Positions 11,871-23,105 of a stretch of DNA of 64,000 bases are shown in pieces (the stretch's first letter is position 1; the number at the start of each line of letters is the position of its first letter). The notes beneath the pieces are model-generated. The model was not told the origin of the DNA. It did not search any database and saw nothing but the letters and a program-made list of their open reading frames with translations. The stretch lies in contig VZDJ01000174.1 in NCBI GenBank assembly GCA_008694505.1, positions 8,830,106 through 8,894,105 of the forward strand, given 5' to 3'. A program made the position numbers and the translations under genes. The DNA comes from Cyanoderma ruficeps. Lineage: Eukaryota > Chordata > Aves > Passeriformes > Timaliidae.

Positions 11871-13025
11871 AGGGGCAGCGTGGAGGCTTTGTTCACTGAT
11901 GTTTGGAGGGCTCTTTAGGATCACAGCATTAAAGGTGTTATATGTTCATGCAAAATAGTATGATACTCTGTACATTAAATATCCATCTAGATGGAGAAGA
12001 GAATGAAGAGAATCTCGCTTCATATGTAGACCAGGAAACTCAATCATTAACCCAACAGCTTTCTCTTCCGGGTGCTGTGTTGAACCAAACAGTTAACTCA
12101 GATCTAAAAATCAGTGCTATGCAGACTTGGGGAAATGTGTAGAAATAAACGAGATGGAGAGCAATGCATATCTATAATGGTGAGATAATCACATGCCCTT
12201 CTCCTGCTTCCTTTGTCATTCAAAATTTCAATATTTCATGTACAGAAAACCCTTTGGAATTCAATTTCCAACGTTAACTCTTCAATGTCAACTTTATTCC
12301 ATATAATTAAACAAACAGTGCAACTGAATTTGAGAGGAGTGACCAAAAACCTCATAAAGGAGATTATTCTAAGTAATTGCTATCAAATGCCATTAAATTC
12401 TGAATAGAGTTAAGCCCCCTCCACTTGCCTGCACAGGCACTCTCATTTAGGATTAAAGGGACCTTTATTTGATTTGTTTTACTTCAATACAAAATAAATT
12501 AGGTTGACCTGAATTAAGGCCTCTTTGATACTCAGGAAGAGTGTCTACCCAGGGATTTACTATGCTTTAATTGGTCCACTTCAAAAGTTAATTTGGATAT
12601 TTTTTTTCCCAACATGCTCCAAAACTACCCCAGAGTACATGTGTCATATTTATGAAATGGCAGAGAAACTCAAGCATAGAGCTCTGTGAATCTACATTCA
12701 TAACTTACCATTTCAATGAGCATGTTGGCACTGCTGAGTACTCCTTAGAACTGGCATATACTTAAATGGTAAATAATTGTGGGATTCACCTCCCCAAACT
12801 TTGGTGGCCCAAAGCGAGGTCTCGAAGTTTGCATGTTACATGTCCTAACTCCACAGAAAGATGTACAAACCTAGAAGATGACAAAGCCATTGTGGTAGGC
12901 ATCTCTGAGGCTGCTGTTAGAGGGTTCCTCTAAGTCCACATAAGGGAGGCTGTCCCCAAAAGTTCACCTCATATTCCCTTGTCCTGAGCTGCGTGTTTCC
13001 CTGTGTCTCGTGTGCCAGCAAGCAT
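11871..13025. other. unique AT-rich noncoding stretch
   Basis: No gene is recognised. Short T runs (about 12601-12607) and chance open frames only. Confidence 0.5.
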
Positions 13026-13300
13026 TCATACAGCTGTGGAACAAATCAAGCTGGGAAAATGATCCAACCCAAACCAACTCTGAACAATACCAACAACGAG
13101 AAGAGAGAGAAAAACATGAGTTATGCATCTTGACTTAAGCTGGCTTAATTTTGATTGTGCGACCGTATCCGAAAAAAAGCAGGATGAATTCTTTTCCAGA
13201 GACATTTCTTTCAGTCTACCAATTGCATGAACTTTGCAAGTTAATTTATAGCAAACACCTAACTGAAGACAACTGAGGAGAAAGAAACTTAGCCCCAAGA
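13026..13300. promoter_or_regulatory. candidate regulatory element
   Basis: The block holds an octamer-like ATGAGTTATGCATC, homeodomain-like TTAATTTTG and TTAATTTATAG, and three retained CpGs close together (GTGCGACCGTATCCG) within AT-rich DNA. A 90-codon minus-strand frame overlaps it but has no recognisable domain. Inference from sequence texture only. Confidence 0.3.
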
Positions 13301-13984
13301 AATCATACTTGTGCCAGCTCCTATGAATGGAAATACGTCTGAGTTTCTGAGCAATATTTATACCTCGGAACTTGTGGTTAAATGTCTTTCCTTCAATTTT
13401 TTACAGCAAGCATGGGCAAAGACAGCTGAAAACTCTTTTAAGTGCACAATTAATAGTAACTTAAAGGGGCCTGGTTTTCAGAAAATGCTGGGAGCGAGTC
13501 CTGTGAAAACCATCCCTCATGTAGGGCACTCAGAACTGCTAACCAGTTTTGAGACACTTGGCCCTATCTAAAAAGAGTTTGCATAGATTAACTTTTAAAA
13601 TAAATCAGTACATATATATTTTAATCCAGACATGTGCCCATCAAGAAATGATTTCTGTATGTGCTGCACTGCTGATCCCGTTACACATGGATCAGAAAAC
13701 ACATCATGTGTTTCAAGAATATCTTGCCTTGTGGTCAAAAGGCCTGAGTGCTCAACTTGAACAGCCTGGAAACCAGAGCCCCTGAAATCATAATGCAAGG
13801 ACTTGGGAGTAGCAAAGGGCAGAAGAGATGAATAGTGCAAGAGTTGAGAATGCATCTGAACAGAAGGGATGTCATAGGGCCACAAAGGACAGTTGGGACA
13901 TTTCTTTGCCCTGGTGGGTTTGTGGGCCCTGCTGCTTGCTGCCTGACATCAGCCACTTGGAATGCCAGTAATATAACACCCCTG
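13301..13984. other. unique noncoding stretch
   Basis: No repeat or exon recognised. Overlapping chance open frames on both strands. Confidence 0.5.
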
Positions 13985-14140
13985 TGACACTCGTGCTCCT
14001 GCCGTACAGTTTTATTGCCCTGCTTCCACTCTCTCTGGTTTATATCGGATTGTGTTTTCCAAAGACAGGCAATAAAGAGGGGAGGAGGGGAAGGGGGATT
14101 TATAGCCTGCTAAACTAAACTTCCCTGGGCTTGCTGTCCT
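13985..14140. promoter_or_regulatory. candidate regulatory element
   Basis: Contains TTTTATTGCC, GGTTTATATCGGATTG, CAATAAAG and a G-rich stretch with three G runs (14079-14097) just before TTTATAGCC. CpGs are retained at CTCGTG, CCGTAC and ATCGGA. The composition differs from flanks. Evidence is weak and from one sequence only. Confidence 0.25.
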
Positions 14141-17100
14141 CTGTACCAGCCCTCCTCTTGCTGCCCTGACTGGTCTGGAGGAACAGTGCTTACAGCAAAG
14201 TCTCAGGGTGTGAAGGACGAGGCTTGTCAGAGACTACTTGGGTTCTCTTCTTGGGAGGTCAGGGAGCACACACCGGTCACCCACCAGCTCTGCTCCCTCA
14301 GTGTCCCAGGCACTGTGCCCTGCTGCCATGGAAAAACATGGTGGTGGTGCCACATGCTAATAATATTGACTTGCAGTTTGCCACTCAAGTCTGTCGCTGT
14401 TTGTGGAAGGATGGTGGAACAGCTAAAGGCTTATAAAAATCTGCCTCAATGTAGGCATCTATAGTACTTCTGCTTCTGAGAAATGATTGTCAAGGTCTCT
14501 GTCTCAGCTGATTTAATGTAAAGGTTTGTCTTGCTATATGTGCGATTTCAAGTGCTGTATGATAGTATGATGTGATTTGGGATCTTTATAATACAGCCTT
14601 AACTAAGCTGAGAGCTTTTAGAATGTGAAGATGAGGACCTCCAAAACATCACTATGTCCCTCCATAGTCTTTAAGGTATCTGAGCTGAGTGCATGCAGCT
14701 GAAAACAATTGCAACTGCAGTTTTCTGGAAGAGGGAGCTAAAATCCTAAAGGGCTGCCATTTAGACATATCTGCTTTGTGACAGGCACAATATTAGCACC
14801 ATGTGATTATGGCATTCTCTATAAACATGGGAGGTGGGACAGAGAATATGGGGTTGGATTTGGGACAGAGAACCATTTTTACATAGCAAATACATGGTGA
14901 AATGCTCATAAAAGGCATAAGTCTCTAAAAAAAAAGAATTCATCTGAGATGAAAATTCCACTTAGTGGAACACTCAAACTCCTGCACTATTCATAGTCCT
15001 TAAAACATCCAGTCTTTGGCAGTATTAGATGGTATTCTTCCCCACTGGATTTTCCATGTGATGTGGTATGGGACAGATAGAATGAGAGCAAAGTAACTTT
15101 GTGACACAAGTCACTGGGTTCAGGTAACTGTGGCAGATGGGTGGGGAGGCGGACAAACACCAGTAAAATGCAAGCACATGCACCATGTAAGCAGTGAAAT
15201 TACAGTGTGCTCTGCTGTGATAAAACTGTCAAGTGTCTCTGAACCGCCTGTCATCGACAGAAATTTTAAACCAGCTCTTACTAGTGTGATCTCACAGTGC
15301 CAGGTGCCCCCCTCTGCTCTCTCCATCACTGCTTCCTGCTCACCTCCACCTCTGGCAGCTGCCCCAGCCGTGGTGGGCAAGGGGAGCACAGCAGGCAGTG
15401 GAAGGGATTGCCTCAGCTTCTCTGGGGAGGGGAGTGAGTAGGATGGGATGAAATGCAGAATGGTAAGTGCAGTCTGCAAGGGGCCTGTAGAACTGTGATG
15501 TTCGAACTGTTTTAAGACAGCACTGAACAAAGGACAAGAGAAAATACTGCACTGTGAGGAAAAAATCAGCAGAGGCAGAGATGAGTGGTGTAATGGGACT
15601 TCTGAATGTACCATGTCACAGCTTCTCAGTCCAGTTCAGCTGCACACCACAGGACATGCCAAATGATACCAATCAAAAACCACCCACCACTTAGGTTAGA
15701 AAGTGGTTTTGTAACATTTTCTGTCTTTTTTAAAAATTTTTTCTCTAATAAACCAAAATGGTGTTGTGTTCTTTAGTGCAATATGTAAAAAAAAAGAAAA
15801 AAGAAAAAAGGAATCTGTGTTGGACACTGGTCACTTCTCCAATTGCACTTATAAGCTAAGCCTGGTTTTTCTTACAAAAAGCAGAAAAATGGCTCCAATT
15901 TCAGGAGCTTTTCATTTCCTTCTTAGTTTTGTACAGAGGTAGTAACTCCTGTAAATGGTTTCCCTATAGGTCTTGAGGGTAAAACACTACTCAGGGCAGG
16001 TTCTTGTGTTTTAATGTTTTGTTATTATCCATTGTAAGGAGAAAAAAAACCCTAATGGGGCAAAAGGAGAAGGCAAACCTGATGTTTAGAAAGCATCCAC
16101 TACATGCAGAGAGAAATCCCTCATCTCTTCAGCTGAAGGGACAAGATCCTTTGTATATTGTGCACTCATAATTTATTTACATCTTTGCTACTTATGCTTT
16201 GTAGGTCTTTAGAAACTGGACCCTAATCAATATTAATGACAATAACATTCCAATTATTATTTAAATAAAATTCCAGCTTCACAAAGTCTCAGGGAATGCA
16301 ACCACTCTATTCTCTGTGGTGCATCACACAGATGTGCAAGGCTTTATGCAGCAGCCAAAATTCCCAACAATTCAGTGAAACACAAGCTGAGTATTAGAAT
16401 TGGGTTTACCTTTTGCTGCAGTGACAGGGCATGTTAAATGCAAAAGTGTCTCTAGACACGATTTCCCCTGTATTACAGACTGATAAACAAGGACCACATC
16501 AGAATAATTAAATTCAACTTTAAAAAGAGAACCAGCATAAACTGACTAAAGACTCATTTTCACCTGTTAGTTCCTGGATGATCAACTACTCTGGGCACTT
16601 CTAAATAAACTGGCATTACTCATCCATAACACATCTATTCATACTTTCTTAAATTTTTCCTGTTCAGAGCAAGAGATAAAGGCACCATTTACACTCCAGA
16701 ATTCCAGATTAGGTCTAAGTGCAAGTTATATTTGCTCATCCCTCACTGATCATCTACTTGGGAATTAATTTTGCTCTTTGTGAGTGAGAATGCAAGTGTT
16801 CTTGTGGGATTTTTTTCCTCAGGGAAGTTTCACATTAAACTTCCTCTGTATTTTGAAATATTTAACACAACTCTCTGCAAAGACTTCTGACAAAACCAGA
16901 ACTCATTAAACAGTTACAGAACCTCAACCTATCTTGAATGCTGCTGTGGTTTCCAGTCTGGCAATACACAAGTTAGAGCAGTATTTCCTGCCAGGCTTTC
17001 AGTATGTTAATCTGATATAAACTTCTCTCTCACCTTCATATTTTTATTTCCTGCTTGCCCTGCATAGCATTTAATGCATTTAACAATTGCTTCATCTGAA

Positions 17101-17927
17101 GTATTTCTAGTGAAATAAAAACAAATCCTGGACCCTTTCCTTCTCTATTTCTACTGCTTATTAACCCAAGGTGATTTAGGATGTCCTTGAGCCTTACAGC
17201 AATTGAAATTTATTTTGGGAGCTGTGTGCTTAGGGACATGTGGAAGAGGTTATTTATTCCAAAGAGCCATCCAGCAGTGATGATATCACCAGCAAAACAC
17301 TGTATCAGCTCTGTTGGTTTGCTACCAAATCACTGCCTTGAATTTCCTATACGTGGTGGCACCTGCTGATATACAAGGTGCCTGTATATAATTGGCATAT
17401 AGATTATTTATTTTGCTAGAAATACTTAAAATTAGCTTTTGTACTCTTATTTTTTGCTTTCATGAAACCCCTGGTTGCGAACTTTTGCAATAGACAAAGA
17501 TCTATTGTAAACAAGTTCCATTCCCAATCTAAAGCAAAATGCAGCTCAGTCATGGCAGGGTGAACTCCTGGGCAGCTCTTTGACTGCTTCCTTTGCATAT
17601 AAAACAACAGATGACAGATTTGTGAATAAAGTGATCTAAAATGAGGATGCTTTTCTGTAGACTCCTATGCAGATGTAGTTGAGTTTGAAGAAATTCTGCT
17701 ACAGGTAGCTCATATTATTTTCAGTGCTGTTTCTAAAATTCCTGGCTTCCTCCTGAGACTAGCAGTATTCCAATCTTGCCCTTGGTTCTAGGCAACATAT
17801 ACTGGTAAAAACTATGCAGGGTTATCAGTAGACACAGTCCCTTCATTGGGATTTTTGTGCTAGTTATGATTTGGCTGCTCCAAAATCCAAGCAGTGGAGG
17901 GTAAGGCTTATTTTATGGAACACAGCA
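14141..17927. other. unique noncoding stretch
   Basis: No gene is recognised. The longest open frame in the window (minus strand, 15120-15614, 164 codons) lies here, in locally GC-rich DNA with plus-strand frames overlapping it; its translation is Ser/Leu/Pro/Gly-rich and shows no domain. An A-rich simple tract lies at about 15788-15811. The remainder, 15.8-17.9 kb, is AT-rich unique sequence. Confidence 0.5.
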
Positions 17928-17995
17928 CAGAGTCATAGAAAACAGGCCAGAAAGGAAGCCAGCAGATCTCCTAAGCCATCTCTTTCCCTGGGACT
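17928..17995 (-). repeat. old CR1 3'-end fragment (probable)
   Basis: CAGAGTCATAGAAAACAGG, then CCAGAAAGGAAGCC and CAGATCTCCTAAGCCATC, follow the order of the inverted CR1 tail (TCATAGAAT, TGGAAGGGACC, AGATCATCTAGTCCA), with substantial divergence. It is too short to assign a subfamily. Confidence 0.45.
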
Positions 17996-19689
17996 GCTGT
18001 ACTTGCAGTCTTTCTCAATGAGAAGTGAAGGATTGGGATGGGATCCTTTTTACAGGATGAATTATGGGTTTCCTCTTTACAATCTTTAAGAAATTATTCA
18101 GCACAGTATAAGCAAAACTGTATAACCCCTCTGGTTTTCATATGGGTATTGAGGAGCTGAAATACTGCTGATAAAATGCTGTAGGGCCATGAACTGCTGG
18201 ATTGAAATGCATATAAAGGTGTCCAAAGTGTTTTTTCTCACGGTTTTGACTCTCTTAGCGTCTGATTCAGTGGGAGTTAAATACCCAAGGGAAGATTCTG
18301 TCTGAGTACTGAATTAGGTTCTTTATAGTAGTGAGCCACTGGTAAGTGGATTGTGACATTCTGAAATTTCAGATGCTTTACTACCTGTAAGTGTTCGTGT
18401 GCAATATTGCTTGTTGCAAATAGCTCAGAATCAGGCCACTGTGAATATCCCACCTGCAAATTCACCCCAAATGAGCCAGTTACAGGACTCAGGTGACAGA
18501 AATACTGTACACCCACTGGTGACTGAACAGCACATTCCAAGTGTGCCGTGAACAACTGCTCATTCAGTGTGTGCTTTCTGCAGATATTCAGATATTAAAT
18601 TCTCCCTTATCCATGTACACTGCTTTATACTCTGAACATTTGCTGGCCCACAGAGTATCCTGCTATGATGAAGTCCATAACTCTTTCAAGATTCTAGGGT
18701 ATGTTCATAAAAATATTACTCAACCCTTAGCTGTAACAAGTACAGGAGTGGGATTCTGTGTTAGAGAAGTGGTCAGAATATTATTGGGACATAATGGGAG
18801 TGATACATATGAAACAGTTATTTGCTACCTGGAAACTTGGGAGAGTGGGAAGATAAGTGTAAAGAGGGACCAAAACTGCAGTTTAAGGGTGAGTGGGTCA
18901 ATTGGTGCTGTTGTTGTCTCAACAAGTCCAGTCTGCACTGAGTGAGGACCCACACACCTTTGACACCTTTTTTGCATGATGTCTTGAAGCCAGAAGTGGT
19001 CCCACTGCACTTGTGATTCTATTTTAATTTATACCAAACTTTCCTCTATATCTCTTTCACTAGGATGATACAGGTAGTCACTGCCATCAGTCACTCTAAG
19101 CAAACGCACACTTTCCCTTGGAAGCTTTTTCTTTTCCCTCAAAATGCATTGTTTCCTACCAATTCCTGTTCTCCATTCCCTTAACTTTAAGCAAACAAAG
19201 CAGATCATGTCTAACATAATAGGACAACGTCACCTCTAGGGAAGAATAAGTCTCTCACGTTCCTCTCCTACTCCAATAATTCTATTTATAGACTTTTTTT
19301 TTTCCTATGCCAATTTCTCATCTGTTATTTCTTTGGTCTTGTCCACTTCTTATTCCTGTAATGGATCAGCATCTTTCCTATATCTTCTACAGATTTCTTA
19401 AGGTGTGCATATATGGTTAAAGGGCCCTATTAACAACAGAGATTGTTTGTATGACCTAATTAGATCTCCACAGAGACAGCCTTAATAGGCTCTTTCGGTT
19501 TTTTTGGATTGTCTGCAAAGTAATAGTGCAATAGCAGTGTTCATTTTGCTTGGCTGTATCAGGCTATATATCACATCCTTTTCCTTCCAGTCCTTCAAGT
19601 AAGCTTGTCTCATTCTTATTTTGGTTTCAAATTACAGATTATAAATTTCACTTCTCTCCACTTTTCCCTATAATTTGACCCCCAGCTGT
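17996..19689. other. unique noncoding stretch
   Basis: No exon or repeat family recognised. Two open frames of 92 and 134 codons lie on opposite strands near 18.3-18.95 kb and have no supporting signal. A T-rich run is at about 19293-19304. Confidence 0.5.
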
Positions 19690-20060
19690 TGAAACTACTT
19701 CGAGTGATTCCCGCTGCCCACCATCCACCCCACAGTTTCATATGAAAGACAGCCCTGGCTTTAGGAACAAATGACGTCCCTCGGACCAGCTGCGCCTAAT
19801 AAAAATCCAACCTCCAACTCTCGCTTCCCTTGCTCAAAAGGGCAAAATTGATTTGAAAGTGCTGGTGATAAGATACATGGGAATACAAAATCCGCCTCAG
19901 TCAACAGACCAAAGCTGTGCACCGTGACACGGAACGATGCTGTCAGTTCCTCCACTGCCCTATAACTACAAGTTATTGCACTTGTCCTAGAGACGGGATA
20001 TTTGTTCATTTAACTTCCCCTTGTTGAGTCTGGCAAGCGTTATTTTCATTCCTGAAGTGC
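19690..20060. promoter_or_regulatory. candidate regulatory element
   Basis: CpGs are retained at a rate unusual for this window (TTCGAG, CCCGCT, GACGTC, CTCGGA, TGCGCC, CTCGCT, TCCGCC, ACCGTG, CACGGAACGA, GACGGG, AGCGTT) while base composition stays moderate. A GACGTC-type CRE-like site is at about 19772. There is no open frame of protein character. I infer a constrained or hypomethylated noncoding element. Confidence 0.35.
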
Positions 20061-21279
20061 CATAGCAAATACTAGAAAATACCAGTTGCCCTCTAGGGTC
20101 CATTAGAATCAGTTCACATTGTGAAAAACACTCCCTAGTACTGGATGGCCACTTGAAGCAGTTTTCCAGTAAGCCCGTGGAATGCCTAACCAGGAAAACA
20201 AGGTGGCTTTCAGCTGGCAGAGAGCCTGCAGCACCTGCAGTGCACAGCCAGGGCTGGGAGGTGGCAGGAGCTGACACTACTCACTCTTACCTGCCTGTCC
20301 TGGCAGGCAGACGGAAGGCTGCCTACACATGGCTGTGTGACAGAACACAGCTGTACCAGAGCACATTTCAAACCACCCCACTGCCTGGGCAGCGAACTTC
20401 CAAAACATCTTCTCTTTTCTGGTCTCTTCCTCTCATCAGCCAAAGCAGGGTATTTCTGTAATACTTAGTGCTGAGGCAAAAACAATTACTTGATTTTTTT
20501 TCCCCTGTTTCCTACTGGAGATTTATTTTGTTGAGCATTCCTAAACTTCTTTTAAAATCTGCATCCTTCGTTCTCTTCACCCTTTTCTGTACTCTACTTT
20601 GATAGTTAGGGATAATTCCGTAGACCTGTTAGATCGAGAACATTTTATGGAACTCTAATACAGAATATCTTAATGAGATTTCTAGTATATCTGGGTATCA
20701 GGCAATTTCAAGATATCTCTCTGGTTTTTAGTTCCACTTCATCCTTCAGTTCCTAAATGAAAGCAGTAGATACAGGACACCTACAAATGGTCTGAGAAAA
20801 ATAGTCTGGAATCTTTTTCACAGTTCAGTGTGTTAGCTGTGGAATAAGGGGGTTTAAATAGAAAATAAATGCTTTTGTTACTACTGTAGAGTGTGAAAAT
20901 GTTCACAATCAAAAGAAATAAGTATATCAATGCTATATTCAAATTTTAAATCAAGGCTACACTTGCCCATTCCCACATTTTGTTAGGAACCTGATTCTGC
21001 AAAATTAACCCTTCTCTGCCACTGAAAACTGAACAATTTCAATGATTTGGTGAGCCAAGGCTACTTATCACCTTCCAGAAATTTCTGAAGAGCTTATAGA
21101 ACTGAGCTCTTAATTATACACCAGTGTAAGCAATCCAGGCAAGGCAGCTGGGAAATCCCAGCTTTTTCACACCTCCCATGGTTCATAGAGCAACTCCCCA
21201 AAATCCTGTAGAGAGAATATCAGTTTAGTTTTGTCCTGAAACTGCTGCCTACACAGTGTTTTGTAAAATGGATTTACCA
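20061..21279. other. unique noncoding stretch
   Basis: No gene is recognised. The 20.15-20.46 kb part is GC-richer and produces chance open frames on both strands. The rest is AT-rich unique DNA. Confidence 0.5.
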
Positions 21280-21385
21280 CTGGCTGTAATAACAGGGCCT
21301 CTGTGAGTTCCATTGGAAGAGAGTTCAACTGTCTAACACGTCTTATCATTAAAAAATGTTTCTGGTGCTCAGCTAAAATGCAGTA
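21280..21385 (-). repeat. old CR1-like fragment
   Basis: The segment GGAAGAGAGTTCAACTGTCT, then CTTATCATTAAAAAATG and TTTCTGGTGCTCAGCTAAAAT, reads like the inverted CR1 3' region (GAGTTCCACAGTCT, AAGAATTTCTTCCT, CAGCCTAAA). Divergence is high, so this is an older insertion than the CR1 copies just to its right. Confidence 0.45.
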
Positions 21386-21597
21386 ATATCCAATCAGAAC
21401 TGCAGCCTTGCTTAACTATGGCTGATCAATGGCAATAAGTTGATTAAATACAGGGTTTAGAACAAAACACAGGAGAATAAACTGCAGAACAATGAGTACC
21501 CCAGGGAGAACTTTTTCATTTTCAGGAAACTGCCTCAATGACCTTCTGTATTTTGCTTCAACAAACATGACAGTATAGAGTAAACACTGATTTTGAT

Positions 21598-21738
21598 TCA
21601 CAGAATATTCTGAGTTGGAAGGTACCCACAAGGACCATTGAGTCCAATTCTTAAATATTTATGGCCCATACAGGGATTGAGCCTAGAACCTTGGTGTTAT
21701 TAGCACCATGCTCTAAGCAAGAGTGAAACTAATTTTAT
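21598..21738 (-). mobile_element. tRNA-Ile/CR1 chimeric SINE (TguSINE1-like)
   Basis: Read on the minus strand, the element starts with a tRNA-like head: TTAG as the relic of box A, then TTAGAGCATGGTGCTAATAA, which is the anticodon arm of tRNA-Ile with an AAT anticodon, then the box B relic AGGCTCAATCCCTG. About 20 bases on, it passes into a CR1-type tail: GGACTCAATGGTCCTTGTGG, CCTTCCAACTCAGAATATTC. This head-plus-CR1-tail organisation matches the SINE described from zebra finch, which is thought to borrow the CR1 reverse transcriptase through its shared 3' end. Box A has gained bases and the acceptor stem is gone, so it is not a working tRNA gene. It is a strong songbird marker. Target-site duplications are not clear. 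Confidence 0.82.
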
Positions 21739-22061
21739 CAGTAATCATCTTGATTCTTGTTACTTCCCTCAGTTTCAGCCTTTAGTTATTATCTGAATGC
21801 TTAAATCTTGCTAGTTCCAGTGTGGACCAGGAGATGGGGAAAGGCCACTCAAGCCCTCACATTGAAAGAAGAAACCAAGGTATTTTCTGTCTACTTTGTG
21901 GAGACTAATTTATTTAATTAATTAAATTTATTTTATTTGACTCAATAGGCCATGAGTGAGTTCAATAGAATGCTACAAAGCTGAGTTTGGAAAATAATTG
22001 TCACCCTCATCTCCACTTGAGGGTAGCCCATATTCTCCTATTACAGAGTCCCAATGCTGTG

Positions 22062-22250
22062 AGGTCAAGTCCTGGCACAGGTTTCCCAGAGAAACTGTGG
22101 CTGCCTCATCCCTGGAAATGTCCACAACCAAGTTGGAGGGGCTTGGAGCAACACGGGATAGTAGAAGGTGTCCCTGCCCATGGTAGGGATTGGGACGAGA
22201 TGAAACTTAAAGGCCCCTTCCAACACAAAGCATTCTATGACTCTCTAATA
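22062..22250 (+). mobile_element. CR1 LINE, truncated 3' end
   Basis: Classic CR1 3' sequence: CTGGCACAGGTTTCCCAGAG, AACTGTGGCTGCCTCATCCC, GGAGGGGCTTGGAGCAAC, AAGGTGTCCCTGCCCATGG, TTAAAGGCCCCTTCCAAC, ending in CATTCTATGACTCT. Only the extreme 3' part, with the end of the reverse-transcriptase ORF region and the short 3' UTR, is present, as usual for 5'-truncated CR1 copies in birds. It is relatively little diverged. The 3' end faces the minisatellite to its right. Confidence 0.9.
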
Positions 22251-22371
22251 CCCGAGAGGATCTCTTCCTCAAACCTACCTGGGATGTCCCTGGCACTGGA
22301 ATGTGCTCCTGGAAGGATACGGGTGACCAGCTACCTGCTGCAGTGGCAGCGGGACAGGGAGGGCAGAGCAA

Positions 22372-22795
22372 TGGCGGCTCAAGCTGTGGAGGGACACGAG
22401 GCACGGTGATGTGGCTCTGAGGCCCAAGGGCAGGAAGCCATGAGGCGCGGAAGGACATGAGGCACAGTGATGTGGCTCTGAGGCCCAAGGGTGGGAAGCC
22501 ATGAGGCGTGGAGGGACACAAAATGGCGCAGTGATGTGGCTCTGAGGCCCAAGGGCGGGAAGCCATGAGGCGCGGAAGGACATGAGGCACAGTGATGTGG
22601 CTCTGAGGCCCAAGGGCGGGAAGCCATGAGGCGCGGAAGGACATGAGGCACAGTGATGTGGCTCTGAGGCCCAAGGGCGGGAAGCCATGAGGCGCGGAAG
22701 GACATGAGGCACAGTGATGCGGCTCTGAGGCCCAAGGGCGGGAAGCAATGAGGCGTGGAGGGACACCAAGTGTTGCGATGATGCGGCCCCTCAGG
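22372..22795. repeat. 61-bp minisatellite, about 6.6 copies
   Basis: Units beginning with GGCTCTGAGGCCCAAGGG start at 22413, 22474, 22538, 22599, 22660 and 22721, preceded by a partial unit from about 22372. Spacing is 61, 64, 61, 61, 61 and 64 bases. Units at 22538 and 22599 are identical, and the one at 22660 differs by one base. Units at 22474 and 22721 share a second 64-base form with GTGGAGGGACAC in place of GCGGAAGGACAT. The array is GC-rich with a CpG pair (GAGGCGCGG) in most units. It lies between two CR1 3' ends of opposite orientation. Because 61 is not a multiple of three, the minus strand reads through all three frames without stops, so the overlapping open frames there are an effect of the repeat. 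Confidence 0.95.
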
Positions 22796-22856
22796 GAGCC
22801 CTAACAGTGGGACGAAGTTGAGGGCAAAGAAGAGACCTCAGGCTCAGTTGACGTGG

Positions 22857-23105
22857 CTTTCACAGGTTGAGAGGATAGTCAGGGTTGGAAGGGACCTCTG
22901 CAGATCACCCAGCCACGCTCTCTTGCAAAGCAGGGTCACCTGGTGCAGGTGACAAAGGAACATGTCCAAGTGGGTTTGGAATGTCTCCAGAGAAGGAAGC
23001 TTCAGGTGTTCCAGTGCTCTGCCACCATCCATGGAAACTTCTTCCTCATGCTGAGGTGGAGCTTTTTGTGTTGTAGTTTATGGCCTTTCGTCCAGGTATT
23101 GTTTG
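22857..23105 (-). mobile_element. CR1 LINE, truncated 3' end
   Basis: Inverted CR1 3' sequence in order: GGGTTGGAAGGGACCTCTGC, AGATCACCCAGCC, GCAGGGTCACCTGGTGCAGG, GTGACAAAGGAACATGTCCA, TTTGGAATGTCTCCAGAGA, TTCCAGTGCTCTGCCACC, CTTCTTCCTCATGCTGAGG and TGTTGTAGTTTATGGCC. It is a moderately diverged 5'-truncated copy. Its 3' end faces left, towards the minisatellite, so it is tail to tail with the CR1 copy ending at 22250. Confidence 0.9.

Noticed and set aside
14079..14097. G-quadruplex motif on the plus strand
   Set aside because: Only three runs of three or more G, one short of the canonical four.
15120..15614. Longest open frame in the window, 164 codons, minus strand
   Set aside because: Ser/Leu/Pro/Gly-rich, no domain, no splice or promoter signal, and it lies in locally GC-rich DNA where plus-strand frames overlap it.
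21660..21738. A tRNA-Ile gene on the minus strand
   Set aside because: Box A is altered by extra bases, the acceptor stem is missing and the sequence runs into a CR1-type tail, so it is a SINE head and not a tRNA gene.
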